Of a stretch of DNA of 64,000 nt, positions 9,353 through 18,825 are shown piece by piece. This DNA is from Pseudomonadota bacterium (GTDB taxonomy: Bacteria; Pseudomonadota; Gammaproteobacteria; Burkholderiales; Gallionellaceae), in the NCBI GenBank assembly GCA_021782365.1, contig JAJXVB010000005.1:90082-154081 (forward strand), given 5' to 3'. The translations under genes and the position numbers were made by a program. The notes beneath the pieces were generated by a model. The model was given only the letters and a program-made list of their open reading frames with translations. It did not search any database and had not been told where the DNA came from. Numbering within the stretch: position 1 is the first letter of the stretch; each line of letters starts with the position of its first letter.

Positions 9353-10354
9353 ATGAAAGCCATACTGATGAATGCCGCGGGCGACGCCGGCGTGCTGAAA
9401 ATTTCCGATGTCGCAAAGCCTGCGCTTCCATCCGAAAATCACTTGCTGATCAGGCTGGTTGCCGCAGGCATCAACCCGGTCGATGCGAAGCTGCGCGCAA
9501 AGCCCGCATATCATCCGGACAAGCTGCCTCAGATACTGGGCTGCGACGGGGCCGGCATCGTCGAAGAGACGGGGAGCAAGGTGACCCGCTTCAGGATCGG
9601 CGATGAAGTCTATTTCTGCAATGGCGGACTGGGAGACGAGCCAGGCTGTTATGCCGAATACACGACGCTGCATGAGGAATACTGCGCACGAAGCCCATGC
9701 AACATCCCGCTTCAGGATGCGGCAGCGCTGCCGCTCGTCTGCATCACTGACAGTGAAGCCTTGCTAAATCGCGCGAACCTTGAAAAAGGGCAGACGATAC
9801 TCATCCATGGCGCTGCAGGCGGGGCGGGGCATATCGCGCTGCAGATGGCCCACCATGTGGGCGCACGCATCGCGGTCACGGTGGGGGATGAAAAAAAGGC
9901 GGGACTTGCTCACGCGCTCGGTGCCGAGAAGATCATCCTTTACAGGGAACAGGACTTCGTCCATGAGACGATGGAGTGGACGGATGGAAAAGGCGTTGAC
10001 GTCGTGTACGACACGGTCGGAGGAGCAACCTTCCTGAATTCCATGAATGCCGCGAAAATCGGCGGCAAGATCGTCACGCTGCTCTCGACCCCCATGTCCC
10101 TGACAGAGGCACAGCTCGCCAGACTGCGCAATCTTTCCATATGTTACGAGATGATGCTCACCCCCCAGATCATGGGTCTCCATGAGGAGCGCATCCGCCA
10201 GCGCGAGATACTCGAGGAATGCGCACGCCAGGTCGAGGAAGGAGAGCTCGGCGTGCTTGTCTCTCACCGCTTCCCTCTCGAAAAGGCTGCCGACGCCCAC
10301 AGAATGCTGGAGTCTGGCGGGATCACTGGCAAGATCATCCTGACCATGGACTGA
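9353..10354 (+). CDS. Zinc-independent MDR oxidoreductase (quinone oxidoreductase-like)
   Basis: A 333-residue medium-chain dehydrogenase/reductase. The N-terminal GroES-like domain carries GCDGAGIVEETG where zinc alcohol dehydrogenases have GHE, so the catalytic zinc ligands are missing. The Rossmann domain begins about residue 145 with HGAAGGAGHIALQ, an AxxGxxG NADPH-binding loop. This pattern belongs to the quinone oxidoreductase branch, which reduces quinones or enones with NADPH. The TatD gene starts two bases after its stop, so the two are probably one transcript. The true substrate is unknown. Confidence 0.85.
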   Translation: MKAILMNAAGDAGVLKISDVAKPALPSENHLLIRLVAAGINPVDAKLRAKPAYHPDKLPQILGCDGAGIVEETGSKVTRFRIGDEVYFCNGGLGDEPGCYAEYTTLHEEYCARSPCNIPLQDAAALPLVCITDSEALLNRANLEKGQTILIHGAAGGAGHIALQMAHHVGARIAVTVGDEKKAGLAHALGAEKIILYREQDFVHETMEWTDGKGVDVVYDTVGGATFLNSMNAAKIGGKIVTLLSTPMSLTEAQLARLRNLSICYEMMLTPQIMGLHEERIRQREILEECARQVEEGELGVLVSHRFPLEKAADAHRMLESGGITGKIILTMD

Positions 10355-10356
10355 AG

Positions 10357-11127
10357 ATGCTGATCGACACGCACTGCCATCTCGATGCGGCCGAATTCGG
10401 CAACAATCAGGCGGAGCTGATAGCCAATGCCAAGGCTGCGGGTGTCGAGCGCATCGTCGTCCCATCAGTTGAACGCGCCAACTTCGAAACAGTCCATACT
10501 CTTTGCGATAAATTCCCGGGCTGCCTCCCCGCATACGGCATACACCCGATGTATGTCGACAGCGCATCAGCCGAGGACCTTGGCGTGCTGCGCGAATATC
10601 TTGCGGAAAAAAATCCCGTCGCGGTCGGCGAGATCGGACTCGATTTCTTCGTCGAAAAATACGACAGGGAAAGGCAGGAATATTTTTTTTTCGAGCAGCT
10701 AAGACTCGCGCGCGAATTCGATCTTCCGGTATTGCTTCATGTGCGCCGTTCCCAGGATCAGGTGCTCAAGCATCTTCGCAAGACAAGGGTAAAGGGGGGC
10801 ATCGCACACGCCTTCAACGGAAGCATCCAGCAAGCCCAGGAATTCATCAAACTCGGATTCAAGCTGGGATTCGGAGGGGCCGCAACCTACTCACGAGCCA
10901 CCCGGCTGCACGGACTGCTACGAGAACTGCCGCTTTCAAGCATCGTGCTCGAAACCGATGCCCCTGACATGCCGCCCTCATTCATCGAGCGCCCGCATCC
11001 CAACAAGCCAGAATACCTGCCGCGCATCGCCGAGATCCTTGCCGGATTGCGCATGATTCCTGTCGATACCCTGGCCCGCGCTACAAGCGAAAACACCCTG
11101 TCAATATTGAGCATTTTGTCTGCTTGA
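10357..11127 (+). CDS. TatD family metal-dependent hydrolase
   Basis: A 256-residue TIM-barrel hydrolase starting MLIDTHCHLDAAEF, with the HxH metal pair in strand 1, GIHP, VGEIGLDFF, LHVRRS and LETDAPD segments in the expected order. These are the signature motifs of TatD/YcfH/YjjV deoxyribonucleases, which act on DNA ends in repair or on D-Tyr-tRNA-like substrates. The start at 10357 is two bases after the oxidoreductase stop; the longer overlapping frame from 10219 is a shadow. It contains a run of nine T in the YFFF segment. Confidence 0.92.
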   Translation: MLIDTHCHLDAAEFGNNQAELIANAKAAGVERIVVPSVERANFETVHTLCDKFPGCLPAYGIHPMYVDSASAEDLGVLREYLAEKNPVAVGEIGLDFFVEKYDRERQEYFFFEQLRLAREFDLPVLLHVRRSQDQVLKHLRKTRVKGGIAHAFNGSIQQAQEFIKLGFKLGFGGAATYSRATRLHGLLRELPLSSIVLETDAPDMPPSFIERPHPNKPEYLPRIAEILAGLRMIPVDTLARATSENTLSILSILSA

Positions 11128-11222
11128 GCGTTGAGCGGTTAAATAGTATGATGGTTTATCCTTAACCGGATCAAACACAACAGACCGCCATATAAAAGGC
11201 GGCTTAACAGGGGAGAAGAAAC

Positions 11223-11603
11223 ATGACTGACCGGATGTATAGACTGGTTTATGGCAGCGCAATGTTGATCGCGCTCTACTTCAACATAAATGTTCTGATT
11301 TATTTTCTGATAGGCCTGATGATACTGGAGGGGGTGACGAACTGGCGCGTTCCCCTCATGATCAACAAGCTGCGCGGCATCTCGCCTCAGGTGGACGTCA
11401 ATGCAAGCTCGAAATGCCGGATCCCGGTCGAGGCAGAGCGGGCCTGGCGCCTGATGATAGGTTTGACCTTCCTGCTCACCTATGCTTTCTTTGCGGAACC
11501 GCTCTGGTTCGTGCCCTGGTTTCTGGCATTTGTGATATTCGGCGCGGGCGCCAGCGATGTCTGCCCAGGGCTGATCGCAATGAAGAAGGCCGGCTGTAAA
11601 TGA
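11223..11603 (+). CDS. Small DUF2892-like membrane protein
   Basis: A 126-residue protein with two hydrophobic regions, each reading like a helical pair: residues 10-40 (YGSAMLIALYFNINVLIYFL) and about 78-110. The first contains FLIGLMILEGVTNWRVP, seen in inner-membrane DUF2892/YgaP-tail proteins. Four cysteines are scattered, two near the C-terminus. GGGGAGAAG precedes the ATG. Its stop overlaps the start of the next gene (ATGA), which implies co-translation with the GGDEF/EAL protein. Function unknown; a membrane partner of that signalling protein is possible but unproven. Confidence 0.7.
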   Translation: MTDRMYRLVYGSAMLIALYFNINVLIYFLIGLMILEGVTNWRVPLMINKLRGISPQVDVNASSKCRIPVEAERAWRLMIGLTFLLTYAFFAEPLWFVPWFLAFVIFGAGASDVCPGLIAMKKAGCK

Positions 11604-14020
11604 TCCCTCCGGCAAACGCCTCCAAGATCGAAGTCGCATCCGATTCGGGCAGTTTGCCAACCAAGATCACCGGCATTGTCTTCTGGGGTACGCTGCTGGT
11701 AGGCGTTCTGATCGCGCTCTTCATCATGCAGGGGAAGAAGAGCGAGCGCTCGGCGCTTCAGCAAGACGACACGATCATCGCAGAGATGAAGATAGAGGAG
11801 GTGCTGCAGCAGCATCCCACCCTTCCCCTCCTGCAGAGCAACCGCGAAAGACTGCAGCAGGTGATCAAGGACCTGCAGACGAAATTCCGCTTCGAGGCTA
11901 TCGAGCTCTCCAGCCAGGGAGACACCCTGGTGATCGGCAGCACGCGCCCCGCCCAGGACTCCATCACGCGCACCCTGTTAATCCGCCTGCCGGATTCGCC
12001 CAATGAAGCGAGCGTCACGCTGAAAGCCTACTTCCCCATGCTGAAGGACACGCTGTCCAAACAGCGCAAGGAGATCCTCACCGCGATCGGCGTGATGGTC
12101 GTCGTCTATGCGCTGGTGATGCAGCAGATACTAAACAGACTGCTTTCCCGCCCTTTTGCAAGAATGGTCGAGACGGCAAAGGCCTTCGCGGAGGGCAATG
12201 CGGAATCCCGGTTTGATGAGACCAACCGCGACGAATTCGGCTTTCTTTCCAAATTCATCAACAAGGCGCTGGACGCGATCGCCCTGCAGCAGCAGGACCT
12301 GAGCGAGGCGCTGAAGCGCGCGACCACATCGGAAACGGCGCTTTCAAGGGAGAAGGAGCTGGCCGAGGTCACGCTGCAATCCATCGCGGAGGCCGTGATC
12401 ACGACCAACGCAAACGGCGAGGTGCAATATCTGAATCCGGTTGCAGAACGCATCACGGGTTGGGAGAACGCCGAGGCACACGGACTGCCGATCAACTCCA
12501 TCATCAAGATCGTGCAGGAGAACAGCGGCCTTCCCCTGCTCACGCCCGTGCAGCTCTGCCTTGAAAACAACCGCATTGAGAATCTTTCCACGCATGCCTC
12601 CATGCTCCGCCGGGACGGGGAATCCATCGCGATCGAGGCCACCGCCGCGCCCATGCACAACGACCAGGGAAAGATCATAGGCGTGGTCATGGTCTGCCAG
12701 GATGTAAGCCAGGCGCGCAAGCTCGCCTACCAGCTCTCCTATCAGGCAGGCCACGATGCGCTGACCGGCCTCTACAACCGCCGTGAATTCGACAACAGGC
12801 TGGTCGAACTCCTCGAGAATGCGAAGCTGACAGGGCGACAGCATGTCCTGCTCTATCTCGATCTCGACCAGTTCAAGATCGTCAACGACACCTGCGGACA
12901 CAGCGCGGGCGACAAGCTCCTGCTGCAGCTGGCCGCGCTGCTGAGCCACAAGATACGAAAAAACGATGTGCTGGCAAGACTGGGAGGCGACGAATTCGGC
13001 GTGCTCCTCGTGGGATGCGATGTCGAATACGGCAAAAGGGTTGCCGAAACTTTCCTCACCTTGGTCTCCGATTTCAGATTCGTATGGGATGACAAGATCT
13101 TCCAGGTGGGCGTCAGCATAGGACTGGTTCCCGTGACCTCCGCAAGCGAAAATTCGGCTGAGGTGATGAGCGCGGCCGACGCGGCGTGCTATGTCGCCAA
13201 GGACGGGGGCCGCAATCGCGTTCAGGTTTTCCTGGGAGATGAAAGACGCGGCAAGAAATACGGCGAGATGCAATGGGTGCCAAGGATACACAAGGCGATG
13301 GACGAAAACCGCCTGCATCTATACCGCCAGGACATCGTCGCCATTTCCCCCGACAACACGACCGATCACGCCGAAATCCTGCTGCGCATGGAAGACACAG
13401 ATGGCGGCCTCATACCGCCCATGGCTTTCATTCCCGCCGCAGAGCGCTACAGCATCATGCCGCTGATAGACCGCTGGGTATTCAAGAATTCCCTGACATG
13501 GCTCAAGGCGAATCCGCTGGGCAGGAACGACCGGCCCAATTCGCTTTCGATCAACATCTCCGGGCAATCGCTGAGCGACGAACTTTTCCTGGGATACCTG
13601 CTGGACCAGCTGGACCAGACCGGCGTCTCGGCACGGCAGATCTGCCTCGAGATCACCGAAACGGCCGCGATCGCGAACATAGGCCAGGCGATGGAATTCA
13701 TAGACGCCCTGAAGGCGCGCGGATGCAGCTTCGCTCTGGATGATTTCGGCAGCGGCATGTCATCCTATTCGTACCTGAAGAACCTGGACGTGGACTTTCT
13801 GAAGATAGACGGGTCCTTCATCAAGGACATGGCGAACGATCCCGTGGATCTCGCGATGGTCGAGTCGATCAACCACATAGGCCATGTGATGGGCATCAAG
13901 ACCATCGCGGAATTCGTCGAGAACGAAGCCATTCTGGAAAAACTCCGAGAAATCGGCGTGAACTACGTGCAGGGATATTACATCCACAAACCGGTACCGC
14001 TTTTTGGATCGCTTGCCTGA
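11600..14020 (+). CDS. Membrane GGDEF/EAL protein with HAMP-like and PAS domains
   Basis: An 806-residue c-di-GMP signalling protein. Membrane helices at about 22-43 and 156-176 bracket a periplasmic domain of roughly 110 residues. A HAMP-like linker, a PAS domain (about 255-370), a GGDEF domain (GGDEF at 462-466) and an EAL-type domain follow. The EAL motif reads E592-I-L, a conservative variant, and the DDFGSG segment is present, so phosphodiesterase activity is possible. The start overlaps the preceding small membrane gene by four bases. No haem or other cofactor motif is seen. Input signal unknown. Confidence 0.9.
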   Translation: MIPPANASKIEVASDSGSLPTKITGIVFWGTLLVGVLIALFIMQGKKSERSALQQDDTIIAEMKIEEVLQQHPTLPLLQSNRERLQQVIKDLQTKFRFEAIELSSQGDTLVIGSTRPAQDSITRTLLIRLPDSPNEASVTLKAYFPMLKDTLSKQRKEILTAIGVMVVVYALVMQQILNRLLSRPFARMVETAKAFAEGNAESRFDETNRDEFGFLSKFINKALDAIALQQQDLSEALKRATTSETALSREKELAEVTLQSIAEAVITTNANGEVQYLNPVAERITGWENAEAHGLPINSIIKIVQENSGLPLLTPVQLCLENNRIENLSTHASMLRRDGESIAIEATAAPMHNDQGKIIGVVMVCQDVSQARKLAYQLSYQAGHDALTGLYNRREFDNRLVELLENAKLTGRQHVLLYLDLDQFKIVNDTCGHSAGDKLLLQLAALLSHKIRKNDVLARLGGDEFGVLLVGCDVEYGKRVAETFLTLVSDFRFVWDDKIFQVGVSIGLVPVTSASENSAEVMSAADAACYVAKDGGRNRVQVFLGDERRGKKYGEMQWVPRIHKAMDENRLHLYRQDIVAISPDNTTDHAEILLRMEDTDGGLIPPMAFIPAAERYSIMPLIDRWVFKNSLTWLKANPLGRNDRPNSLSINISGQSLSDELFLGYLLDQLDQTGVSARQICLEITETAAIANIGQAMEFIDALKARGCSFALDDFGSGMSSYSYLKNLDVDFLKIDGSFIKDMANDPVDLAMVESINHIGHVMGIKTIAEFVENEAILEKLREIGVNYVQGYYIHKPVPLFGSLA

Positions 14021-14084
14021 CCGGCTCATAACAATTTGTTTCATGGTACCATCACCCATATAATAAACGAGCATAGGAACGGCG

Positions 14085-15026
14085 ATGAATCTGCAACAGT
14101 TGCGCTATCTCAACGAAATCGCGCGTCGGGACCTCAAGATCTCGGACGCCGCGGTCGCCCTGTACACATCGCAGCCCGCGATCAGCAAGCAGATCAAGCT
14201 GCTCGAGGAAGAGCTCGGCATACAGATCTTCGTGCGCAACGGAAAGCGCATCGCCGCGATCACTGAGCCCGGCAAGGGACTGCTCGCGATCGCCCAGCAG
14301 ATACTGCTCGACACCAAGAACTTCAAGCAGTATGCGCAGGAGTTCCATGCAAGGGACGTGGGCCAGCTGACGATAGCCACCACCCACACACAGGCGCGCT
14401 ACGTTTTGCCGCCGATAGTCAAGAAATTCATAGAGCGCTTCCCGAAAGTGAAACTGAACCTGCACCAGAGCAGTCCCATTCAGATCGCGGAACAGGTGTT
14501 GCACGGCGAGGCTGACATCTGCATCGCGACCGAAAGCCTCTCCTCTTACGAGGGACTCGTCACCCTGCCCTGCTACGATTGGCATCACTGCGTGATCGTG
14601 CCTGCCGATCACCCCTTGCTGAAGGAAAAGACGCTGACCTTGAGGGCGCTCGCGAAATATCCCCTCATCACCTATGACCAGGCCTTTTCAGGCAGAAGCA
14701 AGATAGACGACGCATTCAAGAAGGCCAACATCACGCCCGACATCGCGCTCACCGTGATCGACGCGGACGTGATGAAGACCTATATCGAGCTCGGCCTGGG
14801 CGTTGGCATCATGGCCGACATCGCATTCGATCCCGAGCATGAGCCCAATCTGCGCATGCTGGATGCAGGGCATCTTTTCAAACCCAGCACGACCAAGATC
14901 GGGATACGCAAGAACGGCTACCTGCGCGCATTCACCTACGACTTCATCGAACTTTTCGCCCCGCATCTGACGAGGAAGGTCGTGGCCGACATCATGCATC
15001 TCTCCTGCGACATGGACGAGGAATAG
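14085..15026 (+). CDS. cysB: CysB-type LysR family regulator
   Basis: A 313-residue LysR protein starting MNLQQLRYLNEIARRDLKIS, with the helix-turn-helix around residues 18-40 (AAVALYTSQPAISKQI) and the effector domain from about 90. The sequence TTHTQARYVLPPIV is the sulfate/thiosulfate pocket strand shared by CysB and Cbl. CysB activates sulfate assimilation in response to O-acetylserine. No cys biosynthesis genes are in the window, so it must act in trans. Upstream is a short gap after the GGDEF/EAL gene. Confidence 0.9.
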   Translation: MNLQQLRYLNEIARRDLKISDAAVALYTSQPAISKQIKLLEEELGIQIFVRNGKRIAAITEPGKGLLAIAQQILLDTKNFKQYAQEFHARDVGQLTIATTHTQARYVLPPIVKKFIERFPKVKLNLHQSSPIQIAEQVLHGEADICIATESLSSYEGLVTLPCYDWHHCVIVPADHPLLKEKTLTLRALAKYPLITYDQAFSGRSKIDDAFKKANITPDIALTVIDADVMKTYIELGLGVGIMADIAFDPEHEPNLRMLDAGHLFKPSTTKIGIRKNGYLRAFTYDFIELFAPHLTRKVVADIMHLSCDMDEE

Positions 15027-15032
15027 CCGCGC

Positions 15033-16145
15033 TTGCAAAGCCCGGAGGATATCCCCTGCATCGTCTCCATGCCCAGGCTCGTGCGCATGAGTGCTGAGGA
15101 GATCGCAGGGCTGATCGAGGGCAAGCCGCCAGACGCGGGCTTCTTCATGAACCAGTACCAGATATTCTCCACGATGGGGAATCTCAGCTTTGCGCTCGCG
15201 ATGCAGGAGAAGGCGCTGGAGCTCTCGACCCTATACCGGATCAACGCCGAAAAAGCTCCCCCCATCAGACTGCTTGCGCTGATGACGCCTGGCGACACTT
15301 CCGACAACACGCCCATCGAATACCTGACCGAAAATTCCGACATAGAGCTCTATCTCATGTATGTGCTGCCAGGAAAACCCCACGTCATCCCTGAGCACGA
15401 CGTGGCGATCGTTGCGGCAGGCAAGAGATCATCAATCGATGCGATGGAAAAGTTTCTTTCCAACTGGCCGCGCCCGGTTCTGAACCACCCGCAATTCATC
15501 GGGCGCTGTGCCAGGGAAGTCCTCTGGAAACTCCTCAAGGACATTCCCGATCTTGTCATTGCGCCTACCACGATAGAAGACCGGCAGAGCCTGACCGGAA
15601 ACTATCCGATGACGATCAGGCCGCTGGATTCACAGGCGGGCCATGGACTTCAAAGGATAGACGATGCGGAGGGACTGAAGGAATATCTCGCAACTACGGA
15701 TGCCGGATTCTTCCATGTCTCGCGCTTCATCGACTACAAGAGCCGGGACGGGCTCTACCGCAAAATCCGCATCGTCCTGATCGACGGGGAGCCCTATGTC
15801 TGCCACCTTGCGATCAGTGAAGACTGGATCGTCCACTATGGCTCATCCAACATGGGCGAGAGCGCGGAGAAGAAAATCGAGGAGGCGGATTTCATGCAGC
15901 GCTTCGAAAGCGAATTCCTGCCCCGCCATCGCGCAGCCTTGAGCCAGATTGCAGAGCGCATAAAGCTCGATTATGTGGTGATGGACTGCGCCGAGACAGG
16001 CGATGGAAGGCTGCTCTTGTTCGAGGCGGACAACCGGGGCTGGGTGCATGCGACAGACCCTGTCGATCTCTTCCCATACAAGCAGGAACACATGAAAAAA
16101 GTCTTTTCCGCTTTCCGCTCGATGCTCATCAGGGCAATGCGCTAG
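15033..16145 (+). CDS. ATP-grasp domain protein of unknown substrate
   Basis: A protein of up to 370 residues. The C-terminal half shows ATP-grasp features: RPLDSQAGHGL resembling the ATP-binding loop, and a late segment DCAETGDGRLLLFEADNRGWVH with the acidic residue, glutamate and asparagine that bind magnesium. The N-terminal half (EIAGLIEGKPPDAGFF, then NLSFALAMQEKALEL) is helical and not a known domain. The start is uncertain: TTG at 15033 opens the frame, while ATGs at 15069 and 15087 are in frame without a well-spaced ribosome site. The 3' end overlaps by 17 bases the convergent TPR-sulfotransferase gene. A ligase forming an amide or peptide bond is the likely chemistry. Confidence 0.7.
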   Translation: MQSPEDIPCIVSMPRLVRMSAEEIAGLIEGKPPDAGFFMNQYQIFSTMGNLSFALAMQEKALELSTLYRINAEKAPPIRLLALMTPGDTSDNTPIEYLTENSDIELYLMYVLPGKPHVIPEHDVAIVAAGKRSSIDAMEKFLSNWPRPVLNHPQFIGRCAREVLWKLLKDIPDLVIAPTTIEDRQSLTGNYPMTIRPLDSQAGHGLQRIDDAEGLKEYLATTDAGFFHVSRFIDYKSRDGLYRKIRIVLIDGEPYVCHLAISEDWIVHYGSSNMGESAEKKIEEADFMQRFESEFLPRHRAALSQIAERIKLDYVVMDCAETGDGRLLLFEADNRGWVHATDPVDLFPYKQEHMKKVFSAFRSMLIRAMR

Positions 16146-17949
16146 ATTTTCTCAGCGCGTCGATGAGCGGCCCGAGATGCGATTCGTAGCGCTTCCAGCG
16201 GCCTACTGACGAGCTGTACATGGGTTTTCTGACCTGAACCATGCTTGCCGTCTGCACGGGCCTTTCATTCCTGTGGAAATCGAGGCAGGCTTCATGCCAG
16301 TCGAGGTTGCAGTATTCGATCATGCGGCGAGCCTGCCCTTCGAGATCTTCGACCACGTCCTCGTAATCCACCTCGAGGAAAGAGCCTTCGGGCAAGGTCC
16401 TTCTCCAATGCTCCATCAGAGACGCATAGCCTCCGTAATATTTTCCAAGCTCCTCGAGATCGTAGCTGTATTCATGTCCCCGGTTGAAGAGCTGGGTAAA
16501 GCAGGAGACGCAGGTGTCGAGAGGATCCCGCCTTACATGTATGATCCTCGCATCCGGCAGCATCGCATGTATCAGTCCGATCGCTAAGAAATTTGCTGGC
16601 ATCTTGTCCGTGATGCGCTTGGCATGAGGCGCCCTCGCCTGCAAAGAGCGTATATACTCTTTTCCCCATCCCGCGATCTTCTCAATCCCTTCCCCTTCCT
16701 GATCTCGCTCGACGACATGAAGAAGGTCGGGCAGCTCACCTCCCGCCTGCACGTCGGGATGGCTTGCGATGATCTGTTCGACCAGCGTGGTGCCCGAGCG
16801 CGGCATGCCAAGCACGAAAACTGGAAGCTCCGACGGATATCCGGCTTGTTTCAGGCGCGCTATAGCGGACACATCGAAGTCGCGCGCGATTCCTTCAAAA
16901 CGCTCGGCAGTTTTTTCAGGATGATAGTCGAGCAAAGAGCGCCTGATCCTTGCCCCTTTGGAATAATGAAGAAAGGCGTTTTCGTAATCCCCTTTTTCAT
17001 CGAAACATCTTCCCAATGCGTAATGCCTGAATACCGCATCCTTGACGCCCAAGGGTTCATCCATTCCGGCAAGCGCGGCGAAATTTTCATCATTTTTCTT
17101 GCCCGATAACGCAAGGCTATATCTGACCTCGATGTTCGAAGGATGGTCCTTCAGTATCCTCTGGTACATGATGAACGCATCCTCAGCCTCTCCCCCTTCC
17201 AGATGGAAATTCGCAAGTCCGTGCAGCGCATCCGCGTCGTGAGGATGGATGGACAGCGCATTTCTGTAGAGCGCCTCCGCCTCGTCGCGCCTCATCATCT
17301 CCTTCAAAACGGAGGCCAGATTGTTGTGCGCCATCAAATGATCCGGATCGATCTGCAGTGCGCGGCGCAGGCTTTGTTCCGCATCATGAAACAAACCCAT
17401 GTCCAGGAGGATCGCCCCGAGATTGTTGTGCGCATCCGCATCTTTTGGCGAGAGCGCCATGGCGCGCATCGCGCTTTCCTTCGCCTCATGAAGCCTTCCG
17501 GCATCTTTCAGCAATACGCCAAGATTGCCGTGAGCCTCGACATAACCGGGGGATATCTCAAGCGCCTTGCGATAGCAGAGCTCAGCCTCATCGAGATGAT
17601 GGAGCCTTCTGAAAAGATTGCCGAGGTTGTTGTGCGCTTCCGCATAGTCCGGGGAAATCTGCAAGGCGCGCTCGAGGCTTAGTCTTGCCTCATCGAATCT
17701 TCCGAGATTCAGAAACGCCACCCCCAGGTTGTTGTGCGCATCCGCATTCTCAGGGGAAAGCTCTGCCCCCTTCTGCAAGGGAGGCAGCGCCTCCTGGTTC
17801 TTTCCAGTCCCCATGAGAACGGCGCCGAGCACCATCCAGCCCAGGCCATGGTTCGGAAACTTTTCTGCAAAGGATCTTGCCAGATCCGCGGCCTCTTCGA
17901 GCCTGCCTTCTGCATAGGCGGACAGCAGCGCTTCGGCGTCGGGATGCAT
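16129..17949 (-). CDS. TPR-repeat sulfotransferase
   Basis: A 606-residue fusion. The first 300 residues are tandem tetratricopeptide repeats (units such as NLGVAFLNLGRFDEA). The C-terminal part is a sulfotransferase domain with the PAPS 5'-phosphosulfate loop GMPRSGTT at 381-388 and the 3'-phosphate region RRDPLDTCVSCF. The TPR-sulfotransferase layout resembles bacterial relatives of tyrosylprotein sulfotransferase. It would transfer sulfate from PAPS to a protein or glycan; the acceptor is unknown. Its start overlaps the stop of the formyltransferase gene (TGATG), so the two are coupled downstream of murJ. Confidence 0.88.
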   Translation of the reverse strand: MHPDAEALLSAYAEGRLEEAADLARSFAEKFPNHGLGWMVLGAVLMGTGKNQEALPPLQKGAELSPENADAHNNLGVAFLNLGRFDEARLSLERALQISPDYAEAHNNLGNLFRRLHHLDEAELCYRKALEISPGYVEAHGNLGVLLKDAGRLHEAKESAMRAMALSPKDADAHNNLGAILLDMGLFHDAEQSLRRALQIDPDHLMAHNNLASVLKEMMRRDEAEALYRNALSIHPHDADALHGLANFHLEGGEAEDAFIMYQRILKDHPSNIEVRYSLALSGKKNDENFAALAGMDEPLGVKDAVFRHYALGRCFDEKGDYENAFLHYSKGARIRRSLLDYHPEKTAERFEGIARDFDVSAIARLKQAGYPSELPVFVLGMPRSGTTLVEQIIASHPDVQAGGELPDLLHVVERDQEGEGIEKIAGWGKEYIRSLQARAPHAKRITDKMPANFLAIGLIHAMLPDARIIHVRRDPLDTCVSCFTQLFNRGHEYSYDLEELGKYYGGYASLMEHWRRTLPEGSFLEVDYEDVVEDLEGQARRMIEYCNLDWHEACLDFHRNERPVQTASMVQVRKPMYSSSVGRWKRYESHLGPLIDALRKSSALP

Positions 17950-18806
17950 CAGCGCCTCGAATTAGCGATGACGGCTCCGGGCGCATTGAGCCCCCATTCG
18001 GTGATCGCGATAAAACCATCGCTCGCCGCGACCACCATCACGAGATTGTTTGCGTGCACAACCGTCCCCGGAACCGCCTGATGCTGTTCGACCCAGCCCT
18101 TTGCCCTGTGTATGAAGACCATGATGCCGTTGACCTTTGCCGCGCACTCGATGTCGCCAAATGCGCGCACCTTCCTCATGATCGATTCTATGGGCTCGGT
18201 AAAGTCCAGGATGCGGTCATCCTCCGACCATCTGTTCCAGTAGCTTCCCTCCCCCTGAGGAAGGGCGGAATCCCAGAGCACTTCCAGGTTGGTCGCAATT
18301 TTCGAGGCCAGCCTTCCCGTCGCCATCTGGGTCTTGAGCCTCAGGGACTCATGGTTCTCGTCAGCATCCAGCGCAAAGTGTTCGGCCGCCAGTATGTCGC
18401 CGCGGTCGTATTCCTCGTTTATGCGGTGGCAGGTCGCAGCCCAGCTCGTCCTTTTTTCCAGTATCGCCCTGACGAAAGGATACGGCCCGCGCGCTTCCGG
18501 CAAAGGGGAAGGATGGAAATTGACGGCGCGGGGGACATGCTTTTCCCAGGATGGAATCTTCCACTGGTAGCAGGAGACGACGAAGAGATCGCATCCTGAA
18601 AGTTCGGCAAGATCCTTTTCCTTCACCGGGGAATGCTGGACCGGGGCGCCGAGCTCCAGCGCGCGCGCGATCACCTGCTGGTTGCTGTACATCCAGTTGT
18701 CGGGAGAGACAAAGAGCTTCTCGAGCTGCCATCCGGCGCGCAGGAAAGCCTCGAGCACGCACTGGTAGGAGTCACTGGTCGCGATTGCAAATCTCATGAC
18801 CTGCAT
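17949..18806 (-). CDS. Formyltransferase-fold protein (methionyl-tRNA formyltransferase-like)
   Basis: A 285-residue protein of the formyl-transferase superfamily. The catalytic set is visible: N-F-H-P-S-P-L-P with asparagine and histidine, and the aspartate in DRGDILAAE. A shorter C-terminal domain follows. It differs from a standard Fmt in N-terminal sequence and length, so a sugar- or amino-N-formyltransferase role is possible; the donor would be 10-formyl-tetrahydrofolate. The start may be 18806 or the ATG at 18797 (MRFAIATSD), which has AGG three bases upstream. It lies 19 bases after murJ and is coupled to the TPR-sulfotransferase. Confidence 0.75.
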   Translation of the reverse strand: MQVMRFAIATSDSYQCVLEAFLRAGWQLEKLFVSPDNWMYSNQQVIARALELGAPVQHSPVKEKDLAELSGCDLFVVSCYQWKIPSWEKHVPRAVNFHPSPLPEARGPYPFVRAILEKRTSWAATCHRINEEYDRGDILAAEHFALDADENHESLRLKTQMATGRLASKIATNLEVLWDSALPQGEGSYWNRWSEDDRILDFTEPIESIMRKVRAFGDIECAAKVNGIMVFIHRAKGWVEQHQAVPGTVVHANNLVMVVAASDGFIAITEWGLNAPGAVIANSRR

Positions 18807-18825
18807 TCTAGCCCAGCTCTATAGG